Shown: positions 8,501 to 16,432 of the stretch, in pieces
Layout: every line of letters starts with the position of its first letter
Numbering within the stretch: the first letter of the stretch is position 1
From: Paraglaciecola mesophila KMM 241
GTDB taxonomy: Bacteria > Pseudomonadota > Gammaproteobacteria > Enterobacterales > Alteromonadaceae
Assembly (NCBI RefSeq): GCF_000315015.1
Contig: NZ_BAEP01000085.1
Coordinates: forward strand, 1-35,746
DNA: 35,746 nt
Reading direction: 5' to 3'
The notes under the pieces: generated by a model
Database searches by the model: none
What the model was told of the DNA's origin: nothing
What the model saw: the letters and a program-made list of their open reading frames with translations, nothing else
Made by a program: the position numbers and the translations under genes

Positions 8501-9075
8501 TCGGTGACGACCAAACTGGTCAAATCACCACGGTCGGTTTTACCCTGTACATGGAAATGTTAGAGCAAGCGGTTGAAGCGTTAAAAGAAGGCAAAGAGCC
8601 ATCACTTGACACCGCCCTTGCTAATCAAACGGAAATCGAATTGCGCTTACCTGCACTATTCCCAGAAGATTACATCAATGATGTAAACACCCGTTTGTCT
8701 TTGTATAAAAAGCTCGCCAGCTGCAAAAATGAAAGACAAATCAATGAAGTGCAAATTGAATTGATTGACCGCTTTGGATTACTACCTGATGCCGCTAAGA
8801 ACCTAGTGCAAATCAGTCAAATGAAATTAGTGGCCAAGAAAGTGGGTATCAATAAGGTTGAAGCCAACAATGCAGGGGGCGCGATTGAGTTCTCAGATAA
8901 AACCCAAATCGACCCAAGCTTTATCATTAAACTGATACAATCTCAGCCGCGCATCTATCGATTAGAGGGCGCCAACAAATTGAAATTCAACGTACCAACA
9001 CAATCCGCCAGTGATAGGCTGCAACTTATCCTGGATATGTTAAATGAGTTTAGCCAGCAATTAAGAGCCGCTTGA
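5593..9075 (+). CDS. mfd: Transcription-repair coupling factor Mfd
   Basis: A full-length 1160-residue Mfd. It displaces RNA polymerase stalled at DNA lesions using ATP-driven translocation and recruits UvrA for strand-specific repair. Visible in order: a UvrB-like N-terminal module (FPDWETLPYDNFSPHQD near 75-90), the RNA-polymerase-interaction domain (VVHLDHGVGRYLGL, near 494-507), Walker A GDVGFGKTE at about 639-647, the DEEHRFGVRQ box at about 740-749, SAT-type motif TLTATPIPRTL, the helicase C-terminal half with TTIIETGIDVP and QLRGRVGRS, and a C-terminal TRCF domain (LPALFPEDYINDVNTRLSLYKKL). It begins 5 bases after the PilZ gene without an evident ribosome binding site and its TGA overlaps the next ATG, so PilZ, mfd and csiV probably form one operon. 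Confidence 0.98.
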   Translation: MTASIFNPTLAKGQRDAIHWGNLHGSSLAMSIANAAGKTKGPILLVTADTPSAMKLEKELSFFLQGKNVQVQLFPDWETLPYDNFSPHQDIISQRLETLYRLTQAENCVFIVPVNTLMLRMAPTDYLSKYLLFLKVNQTLDIDSFRSGLERAGYTHVNQVMGHSEFSIRGSIIDLFPMGSQQPFRIDLFDNDVDSIRYFDPDSQRSGDKIDEIKLLPAREFPTDQDGIKLFRQQYLEKFDANNSKESIYYQVGKGMMPGGIEYYLPLFFEQSATLFDYLHPDTLLMMHGDLAKACDFFWSDVNERYEQLRYNLSRPLMAPSDLFLRNEELFGALKQWPRITIEQNAKEQKAGVTNYDTRTIGDIAIKSQNKVPWATLKQRVADWQKSGSKVLFSAESQGRRESLLDLLGKAGIKPKAFEHLDAFQKSKELVGITIGLAEHSFVLFEDNKELAFITETELLGHKISQRRLRDKRQATDENAVIRNLAELAIGQPVVHLDHGVGRYLGLQTLDAGGITTEYLTIEYAKEAKLYVPVSALHLISRYSGGDLEKAPLHNLGTETWSKAKQKAAERVRDVAAQLLDVYARRAAKPGYSYKIAWDEYQAFSDSFPFEETLDQQQAINAVIQDMGSSNAMDRLVCGDVGFGKTEVAMRAAFIAANQGKQVAILVPTTLLAQQHYENFKDRFADWPFKIEVMSRFGSTKDQKEVMAGLDDGKVDIVVGTHKLLQSDVKFDDLGLVIIDEEHRFGVRQKEKFKALRSDVDILTLTATPIPRTLNMALSGMRDLSIIATPPAKRLAIKTFVNQRSKELIREAIMREILRGGQVYFLHNEVESIERTADEIAEMVPEARIAIGHGQMRERELEKVMGDFYHQRHNVLVCTTIIETGIDVPSANTIIMDRADHLGLAQLHQLRGRVGRSHHQAYAYLLTPHPKRMTKDAKKRLEAISSLEDLGAGFALATHDLEIRGAGELLGDDQTGQITTVGFTLYMEMLEQAVEALKEGKEPSLDTALANQTEIELRLPALFPEDYINDVNTRLSLYKKLASCKNERQINEVQIELIDRFGLLPDAAKNLVQISQMKLVAKKVGINKVEANNAGGAIEFSDKTQIDPSFIIKLIQSQPRIYRLEGANKLKFNVPTQSASDRLQLILDMLNEFSQQLRAA

Positions 9076-10496
9076 TGCCAAATATGTTTAGTTTTGTTAA
9101 CACCAAAAACCAACCGACCGCAGCGCGAAAGCCAAAGCTTGGCATGACGCTGCTCGCCTTAAGCTGCACCTTAGGCCTGCACACTACGGCGCATGCTAAC
9201 GACTGGTGGTTTGATGTTGAAGTGATTGTGTTTAAGCGAGATATTGCGGCACAAAGTATCGCTGAAAGCTTTGCCCATAAAGCACCAGAGTTTGCATCGC
9301 CAACCGCATTCGATTTACTCAGCGATTATGTTTCACCGGACCTGACCTACATGAGTGCAGGCTTACCTTCGTGTGATGCCAGTGTAGAGGTAAATAAAAA
9401 AGAACAACGTGAGCGTCAATTCACTTTAGCAAACACAGTATTCACTGAAACGGATTATTCTTACCTTGATGTACAAGATGAGCCGGCAGCAGACGAAACC
9501 ACGGCCTTGATTAATCAATTAACGGGCTCGGCGCAAAGTGATCCGACAAATATCGTCAATACTCAGGTCTATTCTGATGGCGATAATACCAAGCAAAGCG
9601 GCGCACAAGTCACACCCAGCGCGAGTCCTACTTTATCAGAGCCGACTTGGGTTAAATGGCAAATTCCTCGATCGTTACCCTGTGCGTTCGAGCAAGATCG
9701 CGTGTTACTGGCTGGGCCTTATGACAAGCCTATTGATGTCAAGCAGCCTAAGCGTATACCCATCCATATTGATGGCGTGGAATGGCCTAATCGCCAAAGC
9801 CCATACTTGTTGCCAAAATCAGCCCAACAGCTGGCAAAACTTGAAGAGCATATTCGCTGGCAGAAAGATCTCACCCCGATTTTGCATTTAACATGGCGCC
9901 AGCCAGTGGTATTTGGCAAAGATAAAGCCCAGCCATTCAGATTAATTGCAGGTGAAAATTACGCTCAAGCTTATGACCAAGATGGCCAACGAAAAGTTGA
10001 AACGCCATTAAACGAAGTGCTAGACCCACGTTTTATGAACGCTCAACAAAACGAAGACAGCATGGAGAAAGGATTATCTAATCAGGCTTTATTCGCGCAA
10101 ATCAATTCCGCGCTCGCTTCGCCAGAGCCTGCAAAGGTAATTGATTTTAGTCAGGGCAATACTGCTGATGCTGACGCCAGTATCGACGCAGAAGATTTCA
10201 TTCAAGTAGCAGAGAAACCCCTTTGGCAGGTAGAAGGTGACTTTAAGGTATACCTAGAAAATTTAGGTCGCACGCCCTACTTGCACATAGACAGCAATCT
10301 AGACTATCGAGCGCCTATTACCTTGCGCTTACCCGGTGAAACTGATGTGCAACCGAATAACTTTTTGCAAAGCTTTCATTTTGATCAATTACGTAGAGTA
10401 ATATCTAAACAGTTACATTATTTTGATCACCCTTTGTTCGGCATGGTCGTGCAAATACGCCGTTATGAGCCACCAAAAGTAACTGACAATAATTAA
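9075..10496 (+). CDS. csiV: CsiV-family peptidoglycan-binding periplasmic protein
   Basis: A 473-residue exported protein. A basic N-terminus and hydrophobic stretch (LGMTLLALSCTLGLHTTAHA) form a signal peptide, probably cut before NDWWFDVEVIVFKRD. That last motif and the C-terminal HFDQLRRVISKQLHYFDHPLFGMVVQIRRY are typical of the CsiV family. In Vibrio cholerae CsiV binds peptidoglycan and supports PBP1A through LpoA; the same role is inferred here. The middle (about 120-190) is low-complexity and acidic. The ATG at 9075 shares a base with the mfd stop (TGATG), implying translational coupling, and csiV also follows mfd elsewhere, as I recall. The operon ends at the terminator at 10515. Confidence 0.8.
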   Translation: MPNMFSFVNTKNQPTAARKPKLGMTLLALSCTLGLHTTAHANDWWFDVEVIVFKRDIAAQSIAESFAHKAPEFASPTAFDLLSDYVSPDLTYMSAGLPSCDASVEVNKKEQRERQFTLANTVFTETDYSYLDVQDEPAADETTALINQLTGSAQSDPTNIVNTQVYSDGDNTKQSGAQVTPSASPTLSEPTWVKWQIPRSLPCAFEQDRVLLAGPYDKPIDVKQPKRIPIHIDGVEWPNRQSPYLLPKSAQQLAKLEEHIRWQKDLTPILHLTWRQPVVFGKDKAQPFRLIAGENYAQAYDQDGQRKVETPLNEVLDPRFMNAQQNEDSMEKGLSNQALFAQINSALASPEPAKVIDFSQGNTADADASIDAEDFIQVAEKPLWQVEGDFKVYLENLGRTPYLHIDSNLDYRAPITLRLPGETDVQPNNFLQSFHFDQLRRVISKQLHYFDHPLFGMVVQIRRYEPPKVTDNN

Positions 10497-10514
10497 GCGC
10501 TAACGTACGAACAG

Positions 10515-10543
10515 AAAAGCGGCTCATTTGAGCCGCTTTTTTT
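10515..10543 (+). terminator. Terminator of the PilZ-mfd-csiV operon
   Basis: A perfect 12-bp stem (AAAAGCGGCTCA and complement) with a tiny loop is followed by a T run. It can act in both directions, for csiV and for the oncoming TonB receptor gene. A second, weaker inverted repeat AACGAA/TTCGTT follows at about 10547-10563. Confidence 0.9.
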
Positions 10544-10587
10544 ATGAACGAATTTTAAGTTCGTTAACAGTTATGTATAGGTCAAAC

Positions 10588-13194
10588 CTAAAAAACAGTA
10601 TTTAAACGCATGTAGTAGTAACCACCTTGCCAATCAACGATGTTGCTTGACCAGTAAACCGCACCACAACAGTCATCGCCATCATCTTTGTCTGGGTATT
10701 CGTCAAAGATGTTACGTGCACCCGCTGCAATGGTGACATTTTCACTGATTTGGTAGCTTGCTTCTAAATCGAAGAATACCGTTGGGTCGTATTCTTGGCG
10801 CGTTGTTGCATCAGAGCTAATCGCGTTTTCGTAAGAGCCATACACGTTAGCGCGCACCAATAGAGTTAAGTCGTCAAAGCTGTGCTTAGCTGAAGCGACC
10901 CCACGCCATTCTGGAATAGCATTCTCTAAATCAAATTGGTCTTCTGCATTTAAGTAAGCTGATGCATCTGAGTCAATTTCCGTTTTGTTGTAGTTAACAG
11001 ATGTGCTGAGTACGGTATCACCCATGGTGTAAGTCACAACGAAATCCATACCGTTGGTCACTGTATCAAACGCATTTTGGAAATAGTTAACACCACCAAT
11101 GGTGTTTGCACCAGCAACACCCGCCGCTTCTAGCTTCAAGAAGTTAGCATAGGCATCAGCATCTGTTTCATCCGTGGAAACGTCTAAAGTCGATACTGCG
11201 TAGAAACGATCTTCAAGCTCAATGCGATAGAAATCTAATGTCACGTTCAAATCATCAATACTGCCGGTTACACCTAAGCTGTAGTTCAATGATTTCTCAG
11301 GTTTTAGCGCCTCAGCACCTAAAGCTTGACCCACTGCACTTAGTGCAGGAAACAAACCCGTTGCGACCGGTAAACCGTCAGGTAAACGTGTTGATACGTT
11401 AGTGGTACCTTGCTGGCCAGGCGTTGGTGCTCTGAAACCCGTGCCCACAGAGCCACGCATGTTGAATTCATCACTCAAGGTATATTTAAACGCTAATTTA
11501 CCCACCAGCTCAGAGCCAAAATCAGAGTAGTCTTCGTAACGCATAGCGGCTTGTAAAAATAAATCTTCGCTTACGTCACTGCTCACATCGGCGTAGATAC
11601 CGTGCATATCACGCTCGTATTCACCTGAATATTCTGGTGAATAACCTGGAAAACCGTTAGAGCCAACCCCAACTGCGGTATAAACCGGATCATCAGCATT
11701 TGAACAATCAAGGGTTGAGCCCCCTGTGATAACCGCTAAACCAGCTGCAGTCGTACCACCTGCATCGTCACAGAATCCCCAAGGATCAGACGTGGCATAA
11801 GCGCCAGCAGAGTAAGATGCTTCATCGCCGCCCTTCAGCTCGTATGTTTCTTCCATGTAAGTGGCACCGAAGGCGAACAACACGTCTGAATACAAACCAA
11901 AGTCAAAGTACTTGGTGAAATCAGCAGAGAATTGCAATTCTTCGTTAACCAAATCGCCAGGGTGGAACGAGGTAGGCGAGTCAGCTCCCATAGAAGGGTT
12001 GATGGTGTTTTTCAAGGTATATTCAATTTCATTTGAGCCATAACGACCACTGAAATCGTATGTCATGCCATTAGCAAACTCACCTTCTAGGCCAGTAACC
12101 AATGAGAAATCAGTAATATCACCAAAGAAGCGCGGTGTGAAACCACCAGGGAATTTCTCTAGGGGGCTGTAAATAGAACCATCTTCTTGACGCAAATCTT
12201 CTATGGTGCCGTTACCTGGGTAACGATAGTAGAAGGAAGCGTCCCCTTCACTTTCAGAGTAGTTACCAAAAGCGTAGAACTTCATGTCGTCGTTGAATTC
12301 GTAACCACTGTTAAAGAAAACACGCGTTGCTGAAGTATTAGGTTGGCCCCAGGGCTGCACCACGTCTTCACCGCCTAAGTTGGCGTTTTCCATACCGGCA
12401 ACAAAGTCAGGGTCGCTCAAATACGGGTTTGCAGCACCGCGTGGATCGCTTGCATCACCACACCACCAATCTTCACAGTATTGCTCGCCGCGGTTGGTTG
12501 AGTCTGAATCTGCGTATTCAGCAGATAAACTCAAAAAGCCGTTGTCACCCAACGAGAAACCAATGTTACCCGTTAGGGTGATTTGCTCGCCATCACCTTC
12601 GTAGTATTGCCCCGCGTCAACTGAAAAAGAACCACCTTCATCGTTATCTTTTAAAACAAAGTTAATGACGCCTGCGATCGCATCAGAACCGTATTGTGCT
12701 GCTGCACCATCACGCAATACTTCCACGCCTTTAAGGGCAGAAGATGGAATGGTCGCAATATCTGGGCCTTGCGTACCTGAACCACCGATTTGCACAAGTG
12801 CAGAGCGATGACGACGTTTAGAGTTTACCAATACTAGGGTTTTATCCGTTGGCATACCGCGTAACGTGGCAGGGCGAATAAAAGATGCACCATCTGATAT
12901 AGGCTGGCGCTGAAGTGAATATGACGGCACCAATGTTTTCAAAATATCATTGGTATCCGAAAAAGGCACTGACGCTAAATCGTCTTCACTGAGTACATCG
13001 ACCGGTACGGGTGAATCCGCTAGCGAGCGAGGTGCACCGCGAGAACCGGTAATAACCACTTTCTCGTAAGTAGCAGCCGCTTCATCTGGCGTCTGTGTTT
13101 CTTGTGCCATTGCTGATGATATTGCCACAGAACCCATTGCGCAGGTCATCAACCCGGTTTTTATTGCTTTGCTAAGTTTATTTTGCTTGAGCAT
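10588..13194 (-). CDS. TonB-dependent outer-membrane receptor
   Basis: An 868-residue outer-membrane active transporter. A signal peptide (about 1-30, ending SSAMAQ) is followed by a TonB-box-like segment (YEKVVITGSRG, about 43-53), a plug domain with VLRDGAAAQYGSDAIAGVINF, and a long beta-barrel ending in aromatic YYYMRLNTVF. The pattern VPFSDTNDILKTLVPSYSL and the plug motif are usual for proteobacterial receptors of this size, which import substrates such as oligosaccharides, peptides or aromatic compounds using TonB energy. Several Cys pairs occur in extracellular loops (CEDWWC, DDCC). AGGTGAACACAC forms its ribosome binding site. It lies 102 bases after the RidA gene in the same direction, so it may belong to the oxidase operon. 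The ligand cannot be read from the sequence. Confidence 0.93.
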   Translation of the reverse strand: MLKQNKLSKAIKTGLMTCAMGSVAISSAMAQETQTPDEAAATYEKVVITGSRGAPRSLADSPVPVDVLSEDDLASVPFSDTNDILKTLVPSYSLQRQPISDGASFIRPATLRGMPTDKTLVLVNSKRRHRSALVQIGGSGTQGPDIATIPSSALKGVEVLRDGAAAQYGSDAIAGVINFVLKDNDEGGSFSVDAGQYYEGDGEQITLTGNIGFSLGDNGFLSLSAEYADSDSTNRGEQYCEDWWCGDASDPRGAANPYLSDPDFVAGMENANLGGEDVVQPWGQPNTSATRVFFNSGYEFNDDMKFYAFGNYSESEGDASFYYRYPGNGTIEDLRQEDGSIYSPLEKFPGGFTPRFFGDITDFSLVTGLEGEFANGMTYDFSGRYGSNEIEYTLKNTINPSMGADSPTSFHPGDLVNEELQFSADFTKYFDFGLYSDVLFAFGATYMEETYELKGGDEASYSAGAYATSDPWGFCDDAGGTTAAGLAVITGGSTLDCSNADDPVYTAVGVGSNGFPGYSPEYSGEYERDMHGIYADVSSDVSEDLFLQAAMRYEDYSDFGSELVGKLAFKYTLSDEFNMRGSVGTGFRAPTPGQQGTTNVSTRLPDGLPVATGLFPALSAVGQALGAEALKPEKSLNYSLGVTGSIDDLNVTLDFYRIELEDRFYAVSTLDVSTDETDADAYANFLKLEAAGVAGANTIGGVNYFQNAFDTVTNGMDFVVTYTMGDTVLSTSVNYNKTEIDSDASAYLNAEDQFDLENAIPEWRGVASAKHSFDDLTLLVRANVYGSYENAISSDATTRQEYDPTVFFDLEASYQISENVTIAAGARNIFDEYPDKDDGDDCCGAVYWSSNIVDWQGGYYYMRLNTVF

Positions 13195-13263
13195 GTGTGT
13201 TCACCTTTTTTATTTTTTAATCTTTGCGAGCTAATTAACTTGGCTATTTCCGTTATTGCACAG

Positions 13264-13282
13264 CCTGCTCTTCCCGAGCAGG
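13264..13282 (-). promoter_or_regulatory. Hairpin between the RidA and TonB-receptor genes
   Basis: CCTGCTC and GAGCAGG pair across a 5-base loop, 15 bases after the RidA stop on the minus strand. There is no T run after it, so it is at most a weak terminator. It could protect the upstream transcript or set a lower level of receptor expression. Confidence 0.45.
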
Positions 13283-13296
13283 ACGATTATTGACGC

Positions 13297-13806
13297 TTAC
13301 TCTGGCTTGGCCAGTACCACTTCAATTTCTATCAACATGTTCGGGCCACCGGCCAAACCTGCTATTTGAAAAGCCGAACGTGATGGTTTATTTGGCTGCT
13401 CCTTCGTACCAAAGTACTTGGTGTATGCTTTCATAAAACCACCAAAGTCCATCTTTCCGTCCATGGTTGGGTCACCCACCATAAACACCTGCATTTTGAC
13501 GACATCTCCAAAATCGACGCCTAAGTCTTTAAATGAGTCTTCCAATCGTTTAAACACACTTAGTGCTTGGGTTTCGGTATCGCCGTAATATTCGCGGCTG
13601 CCCTTTTCGGCATCAGGATTAACAGGGCCTGGTGTCATACCCGCATGGAAAATTAACGTGGTGTCAGGCGTGACCTCCACTGCGCGAGAAATAGGAAACG
13701 GGTTGTTGTTAGGTAATGCGTGACGCGTCACTTCTGCAAAGCTGTTGGCACTGAATAAAGCGGCAGCAGCGGTAAGTAAAATGCGTTTGTTCATGCGTTT
13801 GATCAT
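13297..13806 (-). CDS. Secreted RidA-family (YjgF/UK114) protein
   Basis: A 169-residue protein with an N-terminal signal peptide (about residues 5-24, ending NSFA-EV) followed by a RidA-like domain. RidA hydrolyses reactive enamines and imines, such as 2-aminoacrylate, to keto acids and ammonia. The visible landmarks are LIFHAGMTPGP, a mid-domain DVVKMQVFMVGDP, and the C-terminal PSRSAFQIAGLAGGP with LIEIEVVLAK. R143 is at the position of the catalytic arginine of classical RidA, so activity is plausible. RidA proteins are usually cytoplasmic; an exported one is less common and makes sense beside an exported amine-oxidase-like enzyme. AGGAG lies 10 bases before the ATG at 13806. It is 18 bases after the cytochrome gene. 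Confidence 0.85.
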   Translation of the reverse strand: MIKRMNKRILLTAAAALFSANSFAEVTRHALPNNNPFPISRAVEVTPDTTLIFHAGMTPGPVNPDAEKGSREYYGDTETQALSVFKRLEDSFKDLGVDFGDVVKMQVFMVGDPTMDGKMDFGGFMKAYTKYFGTKEQPNKPSRSAFQIAGLAGGPNMLIEIEVVLAKPE

Positions 13807-13824
13807 GTAAAGGTAACTCCTGGT

Positions 13825-14439
13825 TTATTTAAGTTGGCTGATATAAGCGGCGAGATTCACCGCATCAGGATCTGATTGCACCATCGAAACAGCGGCTTTC
13901 ATTTGTTGTCCGTAAATGTCTTTTTGGTCATTACCGCGAATACCTTCACGAAAGTGATTAATTTGTGTAAGTACGTACCAATCATTAATGCCACTCAAGC
14001 GCGGCGCGCCTATAGCTTTATTACCGCCACCATCCGCTCCGTGGCATGCAGCGCAGCCTTGATACAAGGTTTTACCCGCATCGAGATCGCCGTGAAGGGT
14101 TGCTTCTGGCTTAGGCGATTCGGTTTGACCAATCCAACTCGCAATGGCCGAGATATCACTTGGGGTTAAGTGGCGTGTCATCGCCTGCATTTCACTGCCT
14201 GTCACGTCACCGGTGTGGGCACCACGAATGCCTTGTTTGAAATTATTGAGTTGGCGCTCGATATACCACTTTGATAGTCCTCCTAATCTTGGGGCTTGAA
14301 TATTGGCATTCCCCTTCAGCTGACTACCGTGACATACGGTGCAATACTCAAGACCTTCAGGCGTGATAGCTTCAGAGGCGTGCAATGCACTGGCGTTACC
14401 CGCCAGCAATAAAACAAAAAGTGTTGATTTAAGCGACAT
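13825..14439 (-). CDS. Dihaem cytochrome c
   Basis: A 204-residue exported cytochrome with two c-type haem sites: CTVCH (33-37) and CAACH (129-133). A signal peptide covers about residues 1-22. The two halves are similar: each has a CxxCH, then APRLGGL or APRLSGI, then W-Y with Q-NNF/NHF and GIRG, and an M as the likely sixth ligand. This is the cytochrome c4-like dihaem arrangement. The start at 14439 is preferred over the upstream ATG at 14559 because GGAGGTGCC lies directly before it and the signal peptide begins there. It overlaps the end of the oxidase gene by 11 bases, implying coupling. Its role is inferred: accepting electrons from the oxidase and passing them to the respiratory chain. 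Confidence 0.92.
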   Translation of the reverse strand: MSLKSTLFVLLLAGNASALHASEAITPEGLEYCTVCHGSQLKGNANIQAPRLGGLSKWYIERQLNNFKQGIRGAHTGDVTGSEMQAMTRHLTPSDISAIASWIGQTESPKPEATLHGDLDAGKTLYQGCAACHGADGGGNKAIGAPRLSGINDWYVLTQINHFREGIRGNDQKDIYGQQMKAAVSMVQSDPDAVNLAAYISQLK

Positions 14440-16018
14440 GACTGGCACCTCCACTTTTAGAGTGAGAACTAACAAGCTGATTGAACTGTTGCAGGGCTTG
14501 CTCACTGGAAGCCAGCGCCCCTTCTTGCCAACCACTGTGATGACTAATTTGATCGCCAATCATGAAGTGACGACCTTCTGGCTTTTGCAGTAAGTGATAA
14601 TACTGATCGAAGTCTTCAGGGCTCATGCGCATACCACAGCCCATTTGATGGTTCATTCGGGCCCATGGAATACTGATACCGTTTTCAATGTACTTGCTGC
14701 AGCCTGGGTGGATTTTTTCAGCGGACAACGCCCCAGCGGTGAGTCGCTCTTGCGGTGTCATTTTTTCAAATATGCCACTGACTTTCGCATCCCACGTATA
14801 AGCGCCTAATAAAATGCCTTTTTGCGCATGAATGTCATGAGACGGATACCACAGCTGGTTAATAGGGTCGGTGGTATAGCTGATACCGCCGTAAATACCG
14901 TCTCGTTCCCAAAAACGCTCGCTCATTTGATAAGCAATTTTAAACAAGTGCCCGCGCTTAACGCTGTCTAAACCTGCTTGGTATGTTTCTGAGAAGTTGT
15001 TATCGATACCGGCCATGAAGTAGGCAGGAATATTGTTAAAGCAATAGTCCGCTTGAACGGTGTGCAATTTGCCGCCCTGCTCATAGGTGACTTCTACCCC
15101 GTTGTCACGGTTATAGATTTTTTTCACTTGAGCATTAAGTACAGGCTGAGTTTTAAGATTACGTAAGAAGCCTTTAATCACGCCGTCCATGCCGCCTACT
15201 GGCTCCATTAACGGTTCACACCAGTCATACAATTCAGCGCCTAATAAACCGCCGTACCAAAACTGGCTGTCGAGCATGGCTTTTAATTCGATTGGCGCAT
15301 GAGGTTTCGGAAACTCCAACATGCGATCGGTTGTAGAGCCAGCGCGCTCACTGCCTATGTATTTACCGTTTTCGGTTAAATCACCATAGGTCTGAGAAAA
15401 CTTCATTAATGTGGCCACATCTTCTTCTGACATCATTTGGTCAAAATTATTCGAATCTGCTGACTTCCAAAGCAATTCGGACATCAATCCACGCACATCT
15501 GTGTGGTATTCAATAATGCGTTTTGGTTTGCCATCTAATGAGTTGTCATCGTGGAAATACGCCATCTTGCTACTATTAGCTTTGATCTGTAATGGCACAT
15601 TCAATGCTCTGCAATAGTGCAACAAACGTCTATGGTGGCCGGGAATACGTGCGGGACCGCAGTTAAAGAATAAATTTTCTTGTTTATCGAATTGGCAAAT
15701 TTGGGTATTGCCCATTTCGTCTATTTTATCACCGTTTCGCACGGTTAGATTACGTCCACCGGGTCTAAATGAGGCTTCTAAAATAGTGCATTGAATACCG
15801 GCTTTTTCGAGCTCGAGGGCTGTTGCCAACCCTGCTACACCAGCGCCTAGGATGAGTGCGGTGGGCTGTTCACCTTTCGCTGCGGGCTTGATTTGAACGG
15901 GTCCTGAATAACTATCATCAGGCATTAAACCTAAAGCTAAACTTGTTTTAAGTAATGCTGATGAACCACCCGCTGCCCCTACATAACTGAGAAATTGTCT
16001 TCGAGTAATATTTAGCAT
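14429..16018 (-). CDS. Tat-exported FAD-dependent amine-oxidase-like oxidoreductase
   Basis: A 529-residue flavoprotein. The N-terminus TRRQFLSYVGAAGG is a twin-arginine export signal, so the folded enzyme should reach the periplasm. The FAD-binding Rossmann motif is GAGVAGLATALELEKAG (58-74), with the ribose-binding E81 and PGGR (86-89). The C-terminal HFMIGDQISHHSGWQEGALASSEQAL matches the second FAD contact of the flavin amine oxidase / L-amino-acid oxidase family. Such enzymes oxidise a primary or secondary amine to an imine. The adjoining dihaem cytochrome and exported RidA suggest a dehydrogenase passing electrons to cytochrome, with the imine cleared by RidA. The substrate is unknown. 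It is the first gene of the operon and diverges from a LysR regulator. Confidence 0.88.
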   Translation of the reverse strand: MLNITRRQFLSYVGAAGGSSALLKTSLALGLMPDDSYSGPVQIKPAAKGEQPTALILGAGVAGLATALELEKAGIQCTILEASFRPGGRNLTVRNGDKIDEMGNTQICQFDKQENLFFNCGPARIPGHHRRLLHYCRALNVPLQIKANSSKMAYFHDDNSLDGKPKRIIEYHTDVRGLMSELLWKSADSNNFDQMMSEEDVATLMKFSQTYGDLTENGKYIGSERAGSTTDRMLEFPKPHAPIELKAMLDSQFWYGGLLGAELYDWCEPLMEPVGGMDGVIKGFLRNLKTQPVLNAQVKKIYNRDNGVEVTYEQGGKLHTVQADYCFNNIPAYFMAGIDNNFSETYQAGLDSVKRGHLFKIAYQMSERFWERDGIYGGISYTTDPINQLWYPSHDIHAQKGILLGAYTWDAKVSGIFEKMTPQERLTAGALSAEKIHPGCSKYIENGISIPWARMNHQMGCGMRMSPEDFDQYYHLLQKPEGRHFMIGDQISHHSGWQEGALASSEQALQQFNQLVSSHSKSGGASHVA

Positions 16019-16432
16019 AATCGTTCTAACGTACTTCCTAATTTATCGTTCGATGAGGTTGGAAAATCTGGTTTATATGCTAGCGATACGAAACAAATGA
16101 CAGAACGCACAATAGTATTGTGCAGCCCCATATTTTTTTTATGACCCATTCATGACGAGGCTTTCAAGGATGTTGAGGGGTAAATAAAGGGGCGAGAGAG
16201 GCGTTTTTCTAACAAAAAAGAATAAGTTATGCGGCATCAAAATTGCTTTTTGATAACAAGCAGGACGAAACATTAATCAACATTAGCGATTTTGACCGCG
16301 CTAGACACGTGGCTTTTTGGTCACCGAGCATGCGCTCTAGCTAAGAGCAAATGCTACTTAGGCATTTAATTTGCTAATTCCTCCTTAATAAGCGGTTTAT
16401 TTGAGCAAGATAAGTATAAATTTGGGTATCGA
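16019..16432. promoter_or_regulatory. Divergent promoter region of oxidase operon and LysR gene
   Basis: 414 bases without a gene between the oxidase and the LysR regulator. It includes the perfect palindrome at 16107-16123 and a second, shorter dyad GCTCT-AGCTA-AGAGC at 16334-16348, about 85 bases before the LysR start. Both promoters must lie here, and LysR-type proteins usually act on such divergent regions. Confidence 0.6.
16107..16123. promoter_or_regulatory. Candidate LysR operator (palindrome)
   Basis: GCACAATAGTATTGTGC is a perfect inverted repeat of 7-bp arms around AGT, 89 bases upstream of the oxidase start. LysR-type regulators bind interrupted dyads of about 15 bases, often as T-N11-A. 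Both size and location fit, but binding is inferred. Confidence 0.55.
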
